DNA of 64,000 bases from Cytophagaceae bacterium. GTDB lineage: Bacteria > Bacteroidota > Bacteroidia > Cytophagales > Spirosomataceae. This document shows positions 1 through 8,174 of the stretch, in pieces. A program made the position numbers and the translations under genes. Position 1 is the stretch's first letter, and every line of letters begins with the position of its first letter. The notes beneath the pieces were generated by a model. That model ran no database searches. It was given only the letters and a program-made list of their open reading frames with translations, and was not told the origin of the DNA. The stretch is from NCBI GenBank assembly GCA_027491195.1, contig JAIXWQ010000008.1, positions 476,708 through 540,707 of the forward strand. Direction: 5' to 3'.

Positions 1-389
1 CGATCCCGATCTAACGAATCTAGACTTAAATTGATGTGACGAACGCCGAGCTTCTGTAAAGATTCTATGTAATCTCCCACGAAAACACCGTTCGTCGTTA
101 GGCAGATTTCAAGATCTTTCAAACTCGCTAAATCCGTCAAGAAATCGAGCAATCCATTCCGAACAAAAGGCTCTCCACCCGTGATGCGCACCTTCTTGAT
201 ACCCATCTCGTGCATGATCCGCGTCAAGCGAAACATCTCCTCCCAGCTCAACAACTCCCGTTCCGGCATATAGTTAATCCCCTCCGCCGGCATGCAATAG
301 GTGCAGCGCAGATTGCAACGATCCGTCACCGCGAGTCGTAAATAACTCAATTCGCGGCCGTGATTATCAAAAAGCTGAGGATTATCCAA
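1..389 (-). CDS. moaA: GTP 3',8-cyclase MoaA, N-terminal part (cut by window edge)
   Basis: Radical-SAM enzyme for the first step of molybdenum cofactor synthesis, turning GTP into 3',8-cyclo-7,8-dihydro-GTP. Translating the minus strand gives the family N-terminus: a TDRCNLRCTYCMP stretch with the CxxxCxxC cysteines that bind the 4Fe-4S cluster and SAM, then KVRITGGEP and LTTNG motifs. About 129 codons are present; the rest lies beyond base 1. An in-frame TGA lies four codons upstream of the TTG at 389-387 and no ATG lies between, so I take TTG as the start; ATA or a start further inside is possible. It diverges from moaD, which supports the assignment. Identity is certain, the exact start is not. 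Confidence 0.93.
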   Translation of the reverse strand, partial: MDNPQLFDNHGRELSYLRLAVTDRCNLRCTYCMPAEGINYMPERELLSWEEMFRLTRIMHEMGIKKVRITGGEPFVRNGLLDFLTDLASLKDLEICLTTNGVFVGDYIESLQKLGVRHINLSLDSLDRD

Positions 390-397
390 TATATTTG
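390..397 (+). promoter_or_regulatory. Promoter -7 element for moaD
   Basis: TATATTTG matches TAnnTTTG exactly and lies 27 nt before the moaD ATG. It sits inside the early transcribed region of the divergent moaA, so the two promoters face each other across about 25 bp and probably interfere. Confidence 0.6.
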
Positions 398-407
398 CTC
401 AAGTATT

Positions 408-415
408 CAAAGGTA
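408..415 (-). promoter_or_regulatory. Promoter -7 element for moaA
   Basis: On the minus strand this reads TACCTTTG, a perfect match to the Bacteroidota -7 consensus TAnnTTTG. It ends 18 nt before the proposed TTG start of moaA. I see no clear -33 element. Confidence 0.6.
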
Positions 416-424
416 CAAAAAACG

Positions 425-670
425 ATGTCAACCTACCACATTCTTCTGTTCGGGATTTGCCGCGATTTATTAAAATCGTCGACGATTTCCATCGAAAAAG
501 AGGGAAAGGTGACCGTAGAAGAGCTTTTGCAAACGGTGCGTTCAATGCACCCGGCTTTGGAAAAATTACCCTCTTTACGTTTAGCTGCTGAACACCGCTT
601 TCCGGAACCTGATTTTATCCTATCAGAAAGCATGGAAATTGCCCTAATTCCTCCCGTGAGTGGCGGATAA
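425..670 (+). CDS. moaD: Molybdopterin synthase sulfur carrier subunit MoaD
   Basis: Small ubiquitin-fold protein (81 aa) that carries a C-terminal thiocarboxylate and hands sulfur to cyclic pyranopterin in molybdopterin synthase, together with MoaE (not in this window). The sequence ends in PPVSGG; the terminal Gly-Gly is the group activated by MoeB-type enzymes and is diagnostic of the family. A TTG further upstream at 395 would add ten residues but lies inside the promoter element, so the ATG at 425 (MSTYHILLFG) is preferred. It is divergent from moaA, as expected for a molybdenum cofactor locus. Confidence 0.9.
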   Translation: MSTYHILLFGICRDLLKSSTISIEKEGKVTVEELLQTVRSMHPALEKLPSLRLAAEHRFPEPDFILSESMEIALIPPVSGG

Positions 671-674
671 TCCG

Positions 675-682
675 TATATTTG
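675..682 (+). promoter_or_regulatory. Promoter -7 element for nuoL
   Basis: TATATTTG, an exact TAnnTTTG match just after the moaD stop codon and 21 nt before the nuoL ATG at 704. It suggests that nuoL is transcribed separately from moaD. Confidence 0.55.
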
Positions 683-703
683 CCATTAAATCTTTGCATT
701 TAT

Positions 704-2491
704 ATGGGATTAAATCTCCTATTTCTTGGAGTGCTCTTGTTACCTTGGGTTTCTGCCCTTTTGGTAGCTTGTTTCCCTAAATCCCTTGTTTCGATCACTC
801 TTTCCGGCTTATTTAGTGCTGCCGCACTTTATTTCCTTACGAGCGTGGGGGCTGATTATAAAATCGCCTACACCTGGTTTCAGTTAGGTGGGCAGGAAAT
901 CAATGCCAGTTTTTGGGCGAATGCTTCTGCGCAATTAGTGCTTGGCTTGGTGGCTATAGTTTCTTTTTGTGTCCAGCTGTTTTCGAAATCTTATCTGGAA
1001 GAAGATCCGTCTATCGGACGCTATTATATCTATTTGCACCTATTTGTGGGAGCGATGACGCTCTTACTATTAACGGATTCTGTCTTCTTGTTTTACGGGG
1101 CCTGGGAATTAGTGGGGGCGTGTTCGTATTTGTTGATTAGTTTTTGGCATCAAAAACAAGCCGCAACGCAAGCTGCGAAAAAAGCTTTTTTAATTAACCG
1201 ACTTGGCGATATAGCCCTGTTGTTCGGCCTCATCGGTTTAGGTTTACACTTCGATACTTGGCAATTTTCTGCGATGCAGGGTATCGCACCTACCTTGATT
1301 GGGGTGGCAATTATCGCTGGAGGAATCGCTAAATCAGCCCAGTTTCCTTTCATGTCTTGGCTTCCTGATGCGATGGAAGGTCCTACGCCCGCCTCTGCTT
1401 TAATTCACGCAGCAACGATGGTGGCGGCTGGAGTTTTCGTGGGTGTGCGCGTTTTCGACATCACGAGTCCAGAGACCCACCTATTTATGGGAATCATTGG
1501 TGCGATTTCGTTCTTATCAGGAGCTGTTTTTGCTATTTTCCAAAACGATATCAAGAAGACACTCGCCTATTCCACTATCTCCCAGCTGGGTTTAATGTGG
1601 ATGGGAATGGGCTCAGACGCCTCTTTATTCCACTTATTAACACATGGCATTTTCAAAGCTGGCTTGTTTTTAGCCGCTGGCGCCGTGATTCACACGGTAC
1701 ATTCCCAAAGCCTAAACGACATGGGTGGCCTGCGAAAAAAAGCACCAGTGGCAGCCTTTGCTTACCTTATTTTCGGTGCCGGATTAATGGGACTACCTTT
1801 AACAGGTGGATTTTTTAGTAAGGAAAATCTAGCTGGATTCTTGTATACTTCCGGTCGTGTCGAATTACTGGTTGTTTTAGCGATAGGCATGGTATTAACC
1901 AGTTTTTATATCAGCCGCCAGTTTTATCTCATTTTCATGGGACCATTGAAGGAAGGTTCTGCGGATAAAAATCCTGCCCAAAACATCCCGATCAGACTCT
2001 TAATCATCGCTAGTTTGTCCATTTGGATTTCTCGCCATCCGTTTGAAATGCCAGAAAATGCCTTCCTAACAATTTATCATATCCCTTCTTTTTGGCTCTA
2101 CATTACGGCCTCGACTTGGGTTATCGGAATCGCTGGAGCCTATTTATCTAGAAACTGGATACCGGCAGGAAATTACCAGTTCCTACCGCGTTTTTGGCCT
2201 AGCTTATTCAGCCTAATACGCTGGAAAAGTAGGTCTGCTCAAGTTTTCGAAACCCAAATCCTTGATCGACTAGTCAATGGGATTGCCTCTTTACAAGTCA
2301 TTCTCGCACACCTAATTGCTTGGTGTGATCGACATCTAGTGGATGGGATTTTAGTAGGCGGAAGCTCAAGCCTCAGTCTAGCTACTGGAAAAATTTTAAG
2401 TCGCTGGCAATCAGCTAAAGTCCAAAGTTACTGGGCTATGATTATTGTGACATTTGCCCTATTTTTACTTTACGCTGTATTTACTAAATGA
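704..2491 (+). CDS. nuoL: NADH-quinone oxidoreductase subunit L
   Basis: Antiporter-like proton-pumping membrane subunit of respiratory complex I, 595 aa. Visible motifs are GAWELVGACSYLLI (conserved glutamate of TM5), KSAQFPFMSWLPDAMEGPTPASALIHAATMV in two blocks (TM7-8 lysine and loop) and a complete C-terminus with the amphipathic lateral-helix region followed by a last membrane helix. Length is close to the usual 610-650 aa. The TTG at 680 lies within the promoter, so ATG 704 (MGLNLLFLG) is chosen. Its stop overlaps the nuoM start by 4 nt (ATGA), which indicates translational coupling. No other nuo genes lie upstream; only nuoM follows. Confidence 0.93.
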   Translation: MGLNLLFLGVLLLPWVSALLVACFPKSLVSITLSGLFSAAALYFLTSVGADYKIAYTWFQLGGQEINASFWANASAQLVLGLVAIVSFCVQLFSKSYLEEDPSIGRYYIYLHLFVGAMTLLLLTDSVFLFYGAWELVGACSYLLISFWHQKQAATQAAKKAFLINRLGDIALLFGLIGLGLHFDTWQFSAMQGIAPTLIGVAIIAGGIAKSAQFPFMSWLPDAMEGPTPASALIHAATMVAAGVFVGVRVFDITSPETHLFMGIIGAISFLSGAVFAIFQNDIKKTLAYSTISQLGLMWMGMGSDASLFHLLTHGIFKAGLFLAAGAVIHTVHSQSLNDMGGLRKKAPVAAFAYLIFGAGLMGLPLTGGFFSKENLAGFLYTSGRVELLVVLAIGMVLTSFYISRQFYLIFMGPLKEGSADKNPAQNIPIRLLIIASLSIWISRHPFEMPENAFLTIYHIPSFWLYITASTWVIGIAGAYLSRNWIPAGNYQFLPRFWPSLFSLIRWKSRSAQVFETQILDRLVNGIASLQVILAHLIAWCDRHLVDGILVGGSSSLSLATGKILSRWQSAKVQSYWAMIIVTFALFLLYAVFTK

Positions 2492-4140
2492 CGAATTTAC
2501 CCCTTTTATCCCTCTTAATTGGATTGCCACTCGTAGGTGCCCTCATCCTTGGATTAGGTCAATTAAAGGAGCAGGCAAGAACGATTGCTATCGGTCTTTC
2601 GACGATTCAATTAGGACTTTTAGGCTACATTTATGCTGCTTTCGACAAGCAATCGGGTTTATTTCAATTTAATGAATCGCACAATTGGTTCTCGATTTCA
2701 TTGGGTTCAATGGGGCAATTTATGTCCAAATACACCCTCGGAGTCGATGGATTAAGCATATCACTGATTCTTTTAACGGGTTTAATTACCTGGGTTGCCC
2801 TTTGGAACTCAACAGAAATCAAAGAAAAACTAAGCACCTATTATGCCTTAGTATTGCTCTTAAACGCCTCAATTATCGGCTGTTTTCTAGCAAAAGACCT
2901 ATTCCTTTTCTACGTATTCTTCGAATTCATGTTGCTTCCGATGTATTTTTTAATCGGAATTTGGGGTGGACCACGACGCAATTACGCTTCTTTGAAGTTC
3001 TTCATTTATACCCTAGTAGGATCCCTATTCATCCTCGTAGTGATGCTAGGCATGGGTTTAGCCTATGTAGATCCATATGAAACAGCCTTATTAAACGGCC
3101 TGATTCGTCCGGAACAAGGTTTTAATCTAGAAGCCTTGCACGCCGTTCAGGGTATGTTATTATCTCAGGAAATTGCCACCGCTTCGATGGTGCATAGTTT
3201 CGATATGCAGGCTTTAGCGGATCTAAATAATGTCCAAATCACGAGCATCCTTCACCCTAGCTCCGGCTGGTTGCTAGCTGGAATGAGCGCACGGGAATGG
3301 GGATTTTGGCTTTTATTCATCGGATTTGCCATTAAATTACCGATGGTTCCCTTGCACACCTGGCTACCAGATGCACACGTAGAAGCACCTACACCCATCT
3401 CCGTTTTATTAGCCGGGGTATTATTGAAAATAGGCGCCTATGGCTGGTTACGCATCACGATTCCGTTCTTCCAAGCGGAAGCAATCGCATCAGCCAATAT
3501 CCTTGCCGGACTAGGAGCTTTATCTATCGTTTACGGTGCCTATAATGCGCTAGCGATGACAGATTTAAAGAAATTAGTCGCATATTCTTCTGTTTCCCAC
3601 ATGGGTTTCGTGCTCCTTGGAATCGCCGCATTCACAGCAGAAGGCTGGCAGGGAGCTATCTTCCAAACCATCTCCCACGGGGTCTTATCCGCCTTATTAT
3701 TCCTGATGGTAGGCGTATTATATTCCCGCACTGGAAACCGTGAAATTGATTCTTATTCAGGCTTAGTGACCTTAATGCCTCGATTTACAGTCATCTCTGG
3801 CATCGCCATTTTTGCTTCCTTAGGTATGCCTGGATTCTCTGGATTTATCGGCGAATTCTTCAGTTTAATGGGTGCCTTCACGAGTCCATTTGTACATCCG
3901 GGGATTGCGATTTTCGGGGCTTTGGGACTAGTATTAGGCGCTGGATATTTGTTATGGACTTTCCAAAAAATCTATTTGGGAAAACTCTTCTTAAAAAACA
4001 CCAACTGGTCTTTGCCTGATTTGACAAATTTAGAACTAGTTAGTCTTTTTGGTCTTGGAATTATCAGTATATTGCTAGGCATTTATCCCGGTTTACTATT
4101 CGAACTCAGTGATAAATTCGTGACTACCCTGTTAAAATAA
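2488..4140 (+). CDS. nuoM: NADH-quinone oxidoreductase subunit M
   Basis: Second antiporter-like subunit of complex I, 550 aa and 13-14 predicted membrane helices. It has FYVFFEFMLLPMYFLIG (TM5 glutamate), AIKLPMVPLHTWLPDAHVEAP (TM7 lysine and the NuoM-type loop) and KKLVAYSSVSHMGFV. Between about residues 190 and 265 there is a hydrophilic insertion before TM7 that is longer than in enterobacterial NuoM. It overlaps nuoL by 4 nt. The next gene is an isomerase-like protein, not nuoN, so this locus holds only the L-M pair. NuoN and the hydrophilic arm must be elsewhere if complex I is complete. Confidence 0.93.
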   Translation: MTNLPLLSLLIGLPLVGALILGLGQLKEQARTIAIGLSTIQLGLLGYIYAAFDKQSGLFQFNESHNWFSISLGSMGQFMSKYTLGVDGLSISLILLTGLITWVALWNSTEIKEKLSTYYALVLLLNASIIGCFLAKDLFLFYVFFEFMLLPMYFLIGIWGGPRRNYASLKFFIYTLVGSLFILVVMLGMGLAYVDPYETALLNGLIRPEQGFNLEALHAVQGMLLSQEIATASMVHSFDMQALADLNNVQITSILHPSSGWLLAGMSAREWGFWLLFIGFAIKLPMVPLHTWLPDAHVEAPTPISVLLAGVLLKIGAYGWLRITIPFFQAEAIASANILAGLGALSIVYGAYNALAMTDLKKLVAYSSVSHMGFVLLGIAAFTAEGWQGAIFQTISHGVLSALLFLMVGVLYSRTGNREIDSYSGLVTLMPRFTVISGIAIFASLGMPGFSGFIGEFFSLMGAFTSPFVHPGIAIFGALGLVLGAGYLLWTFQKIYLGKLFLKNTNWSLPDLTNLELVSLFGLGIISILLGIYPGLLFELSDKFVTTLLK

Positions 4141-4159
4141 ACCTATTAATTTATACACT

Positions 4160-5044
4160 ATGGAAAACAAATTCAGCCGTAGAGACATCCTAAAGAGCTC
4201 TGCAGGATTCGCTGGCCTGGGCATGATGGGCCACCGTTTCGAAGAGGCCGACAAACAAGCAGGACTAGACCTAAAAGGAAAAGTACATCACTCGGCTTGC
4301 CGCTGGTGCTACCAAGATATTCCTTTTGAGGAATTAGTGATGAATGCCAAAAAAATCGGCTTACAATCGATCGAATTAACGGGTCCCGATGAGTGGGAAA
4401 TTTTGAAGAAACACGATATGACTGCAGCCATCGGTTGGGGTAAATATCCAGATGGAATGAACATTCCGAACTTCTTTAACCGCACCAAAAACCACGATGC
4501 TTTAGTAGGCTTCTACGAAGATATTATTCCAAAAGCTGCCAAAGCAGGAGTTAAAAACATCATCACTTTCTCTGGAAACAGAGACGGAATGAGCGATGAA
4601 GATGGCCTAATTAATTGCAAAAAAGGGCTACAACGCATCATGAAAACGGCTGAACGTTACGATGTAACGATCTCCATGGAGTTGTTAAATTCCAAAGTCA
4701 ACCACAAAGATTATCAGGCCGATACAACAGAATGGGGCGCTGCACTTTGTGAGATGGTAGGTTCCGATAAATTCAAATTGCTTTACGATATCTACCACAT
4801 GCAAATCATGGAAGGGGACGTAATTGCCACCATCAAAAAATACCACCAATACATCTCTCACTACCACACAGGTGGTGTTCCTGGTCGTAACGAAATCGAT
4901 GAGACTCAAGAATTGAACTATGCAGCCATCATCCGCGCGATCTACGATACCGGATACAAAGGCTTCATTGGTCAAGAGTTTATTCCAGCTCGCAAAGATA
5001 AAATGGCTTCTTTAGAACAAGCGGTGAAAATCTGCGATATCTAA
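4160..5044 (+). CDS. Tat-exported hydroxypyruvate-isomerase-like TIM-barrel protein
   Basis: 294 aa protein of the xylose isomerase-like TIM-barrel superfamily, closest in pattern to hydroxypyruvate isomerase (Hyi). The N-terminus SRRDILKSSAG is a twin-arginine signal, so it is probably exported folded to the periplasm. Likely metal and catalytic residues are the glutamate in SMELLNSKVNH, the aspartate and histidine in LYDIYHMQ, HYHTGGVPGRNEID and the glutamate in GQEF. It starts 19 nt after nuoM and may be co-transcribed, with a strong terminator after it. The substrate is unknown; family members act on small sugars or keto acids. Family assignment is solid, the exact reaction is inferred. 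Confidence 0.8.
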   Translation: MENKFSRRDILKSSAGFAGLGMMGHRFEEADKQAGLDLKGKVHHSACRWCYQDIPFEELVMNAKKIGLQSIELTGPDEWEILKKHDMTAAIGWGKYPDGMNIPNFFNRTKNHDALVGFYEDIIPKAAKAGVKNIITFSGNRDGMSDEDGLINCKKGLQRIMKTAERYDVTISMELLNSKVNHKDYQADTTEWGAALCEMVGSDKFKLLYDIYHMQIMEGDVIATIKKYHQYISHYHTGGVPGRNEIDETQELNYAAIIRAIYDTGYKGFIGQEFIPARKDKMASLEQAVKICDI

Positions 5045-5062
5045 GGATATCAATACCTTGAT

Positions 5063-5102
5063 AAAAACGCAAACTGCTCCGGGTGAGTGGTTTGCGTTTT
5101 TT
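5063..5102 (+). terminator. Intrinsic terminator after the isomerase-like gene
   Basis: Inverted repeat AAAACGCAAAC / GTTTGCGTTTT with a 15-nt loop, ending in a T run, 19 nt after the stop codon at 5044. It closes the nuoL-nuoM-isomerase unit. Confidence 0.8.
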
Positions 5103-5171
5103 ATTTATCAGGTTCTTGTTAATTGATTTTTCGCGTTTGCTGGCTGGCGATTTTCTCCTCTATTTCGGGTC

Positions 5172-7358
5172 ATGAAAACGCTCCTATTGCTTTTTTTCTC
5201 TTTCACCTCCCTCGCACAATGTGCGACCATTTTTACGCAACCCCTCGCCCAAATAACCTGCGAAGGCGATTCCATTCGACTATTTTGCCTTAGCTCTGGC
5301 GGAAGCTATCAATGGGAAAAACGTCGACCATCCGACCCTAAATTCACTTCTATCACGGGCGCGCGTTCATCGCGATTTACCTTTCTATCAGGCGGAGCCA
5401 CTCATCCTTCTGGAAGCTATTATCGATTGAAAATATCCGTAGGGAAATGTGTCAATTATTCTGATTCTGTCCTGATCATACTGCGAAAAGCGCCCATTAT
5501 TTCTGCTCTGACGGTTTGCGAGAATACCAATGTTCCCCTTTCCTCTGCTTGTTCCTGGACAATAAATGGATTACCTGTCGATTCGGTCCTAGCAACTCCC
5601 TCCTTGCAAGGCGCAAAACTGAAAGCCTTCTCCCGTTTTTCAACACTACCTTTCGGATCCTGTGTGCTAGCTTCAAATGAGGTAACATTGAGTGTCACCT
5701 CACTCCCTGCTGCACCCGTCCATGCCGTAAAACTAGTCAAAGCTTGCCTAGGTCTCCCTTTTTCCCTCAACGCCACAGGTTGCTCGCCCTCCTTGACGTT
5801 TTGGTTCGATATTTCGGGGCGGAAAGTAGGAGAAGGAAGTCGACTCTTAGTGACTCGATCTGATAGCAGTATTTTTCGTGCGAGCTGTGTTAAGTCCGGA
5901 TGTGAAGGACCCTTATCGTTGGGAGTAAAAATAGCGCCCATTCCCATACCCGAAGCACCTGAAAATATGTCCCCTTCCTATTTCTGTTCAGGCGTCCCTA
6001 TCTCCTTGCAAGCTAGCGGAGGAGTAAACAATGTTTGGTACGAAACCGCCACAGCAAAATCAAATCTAAGCACCGCCTCTGCCTTAGCTATGAAAGCAAT
6101 CACCGCTAATGGTGCTAATGATTCTCTACTTACTCGATTTGTAAGCGTAAAAATAAACGATTGCGAAAGTAGCCGAACACTGGTACCCATTCGCATAAAA
6201 CCCCAACTACAGCTAGAGCCACTCGAGGCATTTAGCTTAACTGGAGATCGGACCATCCCTATACCTGAAACAAATGTCACACAAGCTAGCCTTCCTATTC
6301 GCGTTAGCTATTCCTCCTCCGCGAACAGCCCACTAGGACCTTTTACCTCTCCTGGACTATTGATCAGAACTGTCATCGATTCCCTCGGTTGTAGTACGAA
6401 AGATACTGCCCTTGTTCATTATACCCGAAACGGCCCCATCATTCATCACCTCATTGCCCTAAAAACAACCAACTGTTCAACCCATACTTACCTCATCAAA
6501 ATTCAAGGTTGCCCTCTTAAAACCTCAGCCATAGGCTCGACCAAACGATACGAATCTCCTTCGGCGGAATTCATTCTAACCGGAGGCCTATATCGATTTA
6601 TCTGCAACGATGGAGAGACGGACACCATTAGCCTGAACTTGCCCCATTTAAAGCAACCAAGTTCTTCTCTGCGCAAATCCTTCACTGGTCCTATTTGTGC
6701 CGCTGACAGCGCATTTTTGAGCCTAAACATAGACCCTAGCGTTCACTTTATAGGATGGGAATTAAATGGCCATCTTTATGCTATAGATAAAACGGTGAAA
6801 GGGATATTACCCACTGGTGAATATGTAGGTGTCATGGAAGAAAATGGTTGCTTTTATCGAGTTGAGAAAATCTTACTCGAGCGAAAATCTACCCCACCTA
6901 CACCCACTCTTGAAAAAACAGGAGCCTATTTCGTACGCGTTCAATCGGAGGGAATTCCGGAATGGTTAATTGATCAAACCCGATCGACCGATTCTAGCTA
7001 TTTTCAAAAACTAAGCAAAGGAAGAGAGTTTTATGCCCGCGCTAAATGGCGGCACAAAAGTCTGTCTTGTTACTCTCCTTATTCGAATGTCTATTATGTG
7101 GACGCACCACCCACCTACGAATTCACCGTCTACCCCAATCCTACGAAGGGGCTATTTTCAATTGAAATCGCCTATGAGACAGATGATGCCTTACTGCAAC
7201 TAGTTGACTTGAAAGGACAATTACTAGACTCAAAGCAAATAAAAAATTCCAGCAGAAAAATGGACTTTGACATTTCCCCATTTCCTACTGGAACCTATGT
7301 AATACGGCTAATTTCGGATGGAATCAGCCAAGAAAAAACTATTCGTAAATTCCCTTAG
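5172..7358 (+). CDS. Type IX secreted multidomain protein with Ig-like repeats
   Basis: 728 aa secreted protein. Residues 1-18 form a Sec signal peptide (MKTLLLLFFSFTSLAQC), and the last ~75 residues are a type A C-terminal sorting domain of the type IX system (VYPNPTKGLFSIEI, QLVDLKGQLL, PFPTGTYVIRL). The middle is a series of short beta-rich, Ig-like modules with paired cysteines and prolines (for example near residues 29-100, 180-245 and 255-345). No catalytic motif is visible. An adhesin, matrix or surface structural role is plausible but is inference. It converges on the SDR gene and overlaps its 3' end by 20 nt. Codon choice looks richer in CCC/TCC and less uniform than in neighbours. 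Confidence 0.8.
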   Translation: MKTLLLLFFSFTSLAQCATIFTQPLAQITCEGDSIRLFCLSSGGSYQWEKRRPSDPKFTSITGARSSRFTFLSGGATHPSGSYYRLKISVGKCVNYSDSVLIILRKAPIISALTVCENTNVPLSSACSWTINGLPVDSVLATPSLQGAKLKAFSRFSTLPFGSCVLASNEVTLSVTSLPAAPVHAVKLVKACLGLPFSLNATGCSPSLTFWFDISGRKVGEGSRLLVTRSDSSIFRASCVKSGCEGPLSLGVKIAPIPIPEAPENMSPSYFCSGVPISLQASGGVNNVWYETATAKSNLSTASALAMKAITANGANDSLLTRFVSVKINDCESSRTLVPIRIKPQLQLEPLEAFSLTGDRTIPIPETNVTQASLPIRVSYSSSANSPLGPFTSPGLLIRTVIDSLGCSTKDTALVHYTRNGPIIHHLIALKTTNCSTHTYLIKIQGCPLKTSAIGSTKRYESPSAEFILTGGLYRFICNDGETDTISLNLPHLKQPSSSLRKSFTGPICAADSAFLSLNIDPSVHFIGWELNGHLYAIDKTVKGILPTGEYVGVMEENGCFYRVEKILLERKSTPPTPTLEKTGAYFVRVQSEGIPEWLIDQTRSTDSSYFQKLSKGREFYARAKWRHKSLSCYSPYSNVYYVDAPPTYEFTVYPNPTKGLFSIEIAYETDDALLQLVDLKGQLLDSKQIKNSSRKMDFDISPFPTGTYVIRLISDGISQEKTIRKFP

Positions 7359-8112
7359 CCACTTTCTCTGAGATAGCCTTTGGGGCAATCCAAGCAAGGA
7401 AAGCACCTAACTTATTAATGAAGCCAGTGATCACTTCTTGTTTTTTAGCAAACATGCCATCGACTGCCATTTTAGCAACGATTGCCGGAGTCATGGTTAC
7501 CTTTTCTGCTGCCTTACTCGCTTTTGCTGGTAAGTTTGCACGGTCATTGAAATTCGTTGTTGTTGCTCCAGGACTGACTGCGGTAACGGTGATACCCTTC
7601 GCCTTCCATTCATGAAAAAGTCCACGGGAGAAGTTTAATACAAACACTTTGGAAGCCGCATAAACACTCATCAAAGGAATTGCTTGATAGGCTGTTGAAC
7701 TAGCAATATTTAAGACATAAGCCTGCCCTTTACCTGAAAGCATAGGGTAAAAACGGTAACAGGTTTCGACTAGTGCGTTCATATTAACTTGCATCATTTT
7801 TTGGGTCTCTGCAAAAGAATAACTTTCAAACTCGCCCACTAAACCGTAGCCTGCATTATTCACCAAAATTCGAAGATCAATCTGCTTTGCCAGTACCCAT
7901 TCGTAAAGTGTTGTAACAGCAGAAGGATCAGCTAAATCTGCTACTAAATAATCTACCTCCAGTGCGAACTTTTTTTGGATCTCCTCCTTCACTTGTTGAA
8001 GCTCATAAGAATTACGGGCTACAAGTAACAAGTTGTAGCCTCTTTCCGCTAATTGCAAGGCAATCTCTTTGCCTATCCCTTTACTTCCGCCGGTTATGAT
8101 TGCGTATGACAT
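7339..8112 (-). CDS. Short-chain dehydrogenase/reductase
   Basis: 257 aa NAD(P)-dependent oxidoreductase with a Rossmann fold. The cofactor motif TGGSKGIG is at residues 8-15, NNAG at about 90, and the catalytic serine of IASS precedes YAASK (Tyr and Lys) near residue 155. An arginine in VARN after beta-2 suggests NADP(H) preference. It resembles bacterial DltE/YqjQ-like SDRs; the substrate cannot be told from sequence. Its 3' end overlaps the type IX secreted protein on the other strand. A terminator separates it from the upstream TPR gene, so it probably has its own promoter. Confidence 0.85.
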   Translation of the reverse strand: MSYAIITGGSKGIGKEIALQLAERGYNLLLVARNSYELQQVKEEIQKKFALEVDYLVADLADPSAVTTLYEWVLAKQIDLRILVNNAGYGLVGEFESYSFAETQKMMQVNMNALVETCYRFYPMLSGKGQAYVLNIASSTAYQAIPLMSVYAASKVFVLNFSRGLFHEWKAKGITVTAVSPGATTTNFNDRANLPAKASKAAEKVTMTPAIVAKMAVDGMFAKKQEVITGFINKLGAFLAWIAPKAISEKVAKGIYE

Positions 8113-8128
8113 ATGCTTAGTGTAAATG

Positions 8129-8157
8129 AAAAAAGCCGCTCGAGGAGCAGCTTTTTT
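8129..8157 (-). terminator. Intrinsic terminator downstream of the TPR gene
   Basis: Near-perfect hairpin, AAAAAAGCCGCTC / GAGCAGCTTTTTT, with a 3-nt loop and one mismatch. It is A/T-flanked on both sides. It lies just beyond the stop of the minus-strand TPR gene and would end that transcript before the SDR gene. Confidence 0.75.
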
Positions 8158-8174
8158 CGATGTGTATTGTAAAC

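Noticed and set aside
5456..5947. 163-residue minus-strand frame
   Set aside because: Antisense to the type IX secreted protein, whose signal peptide and sorting tail make it the real gene.
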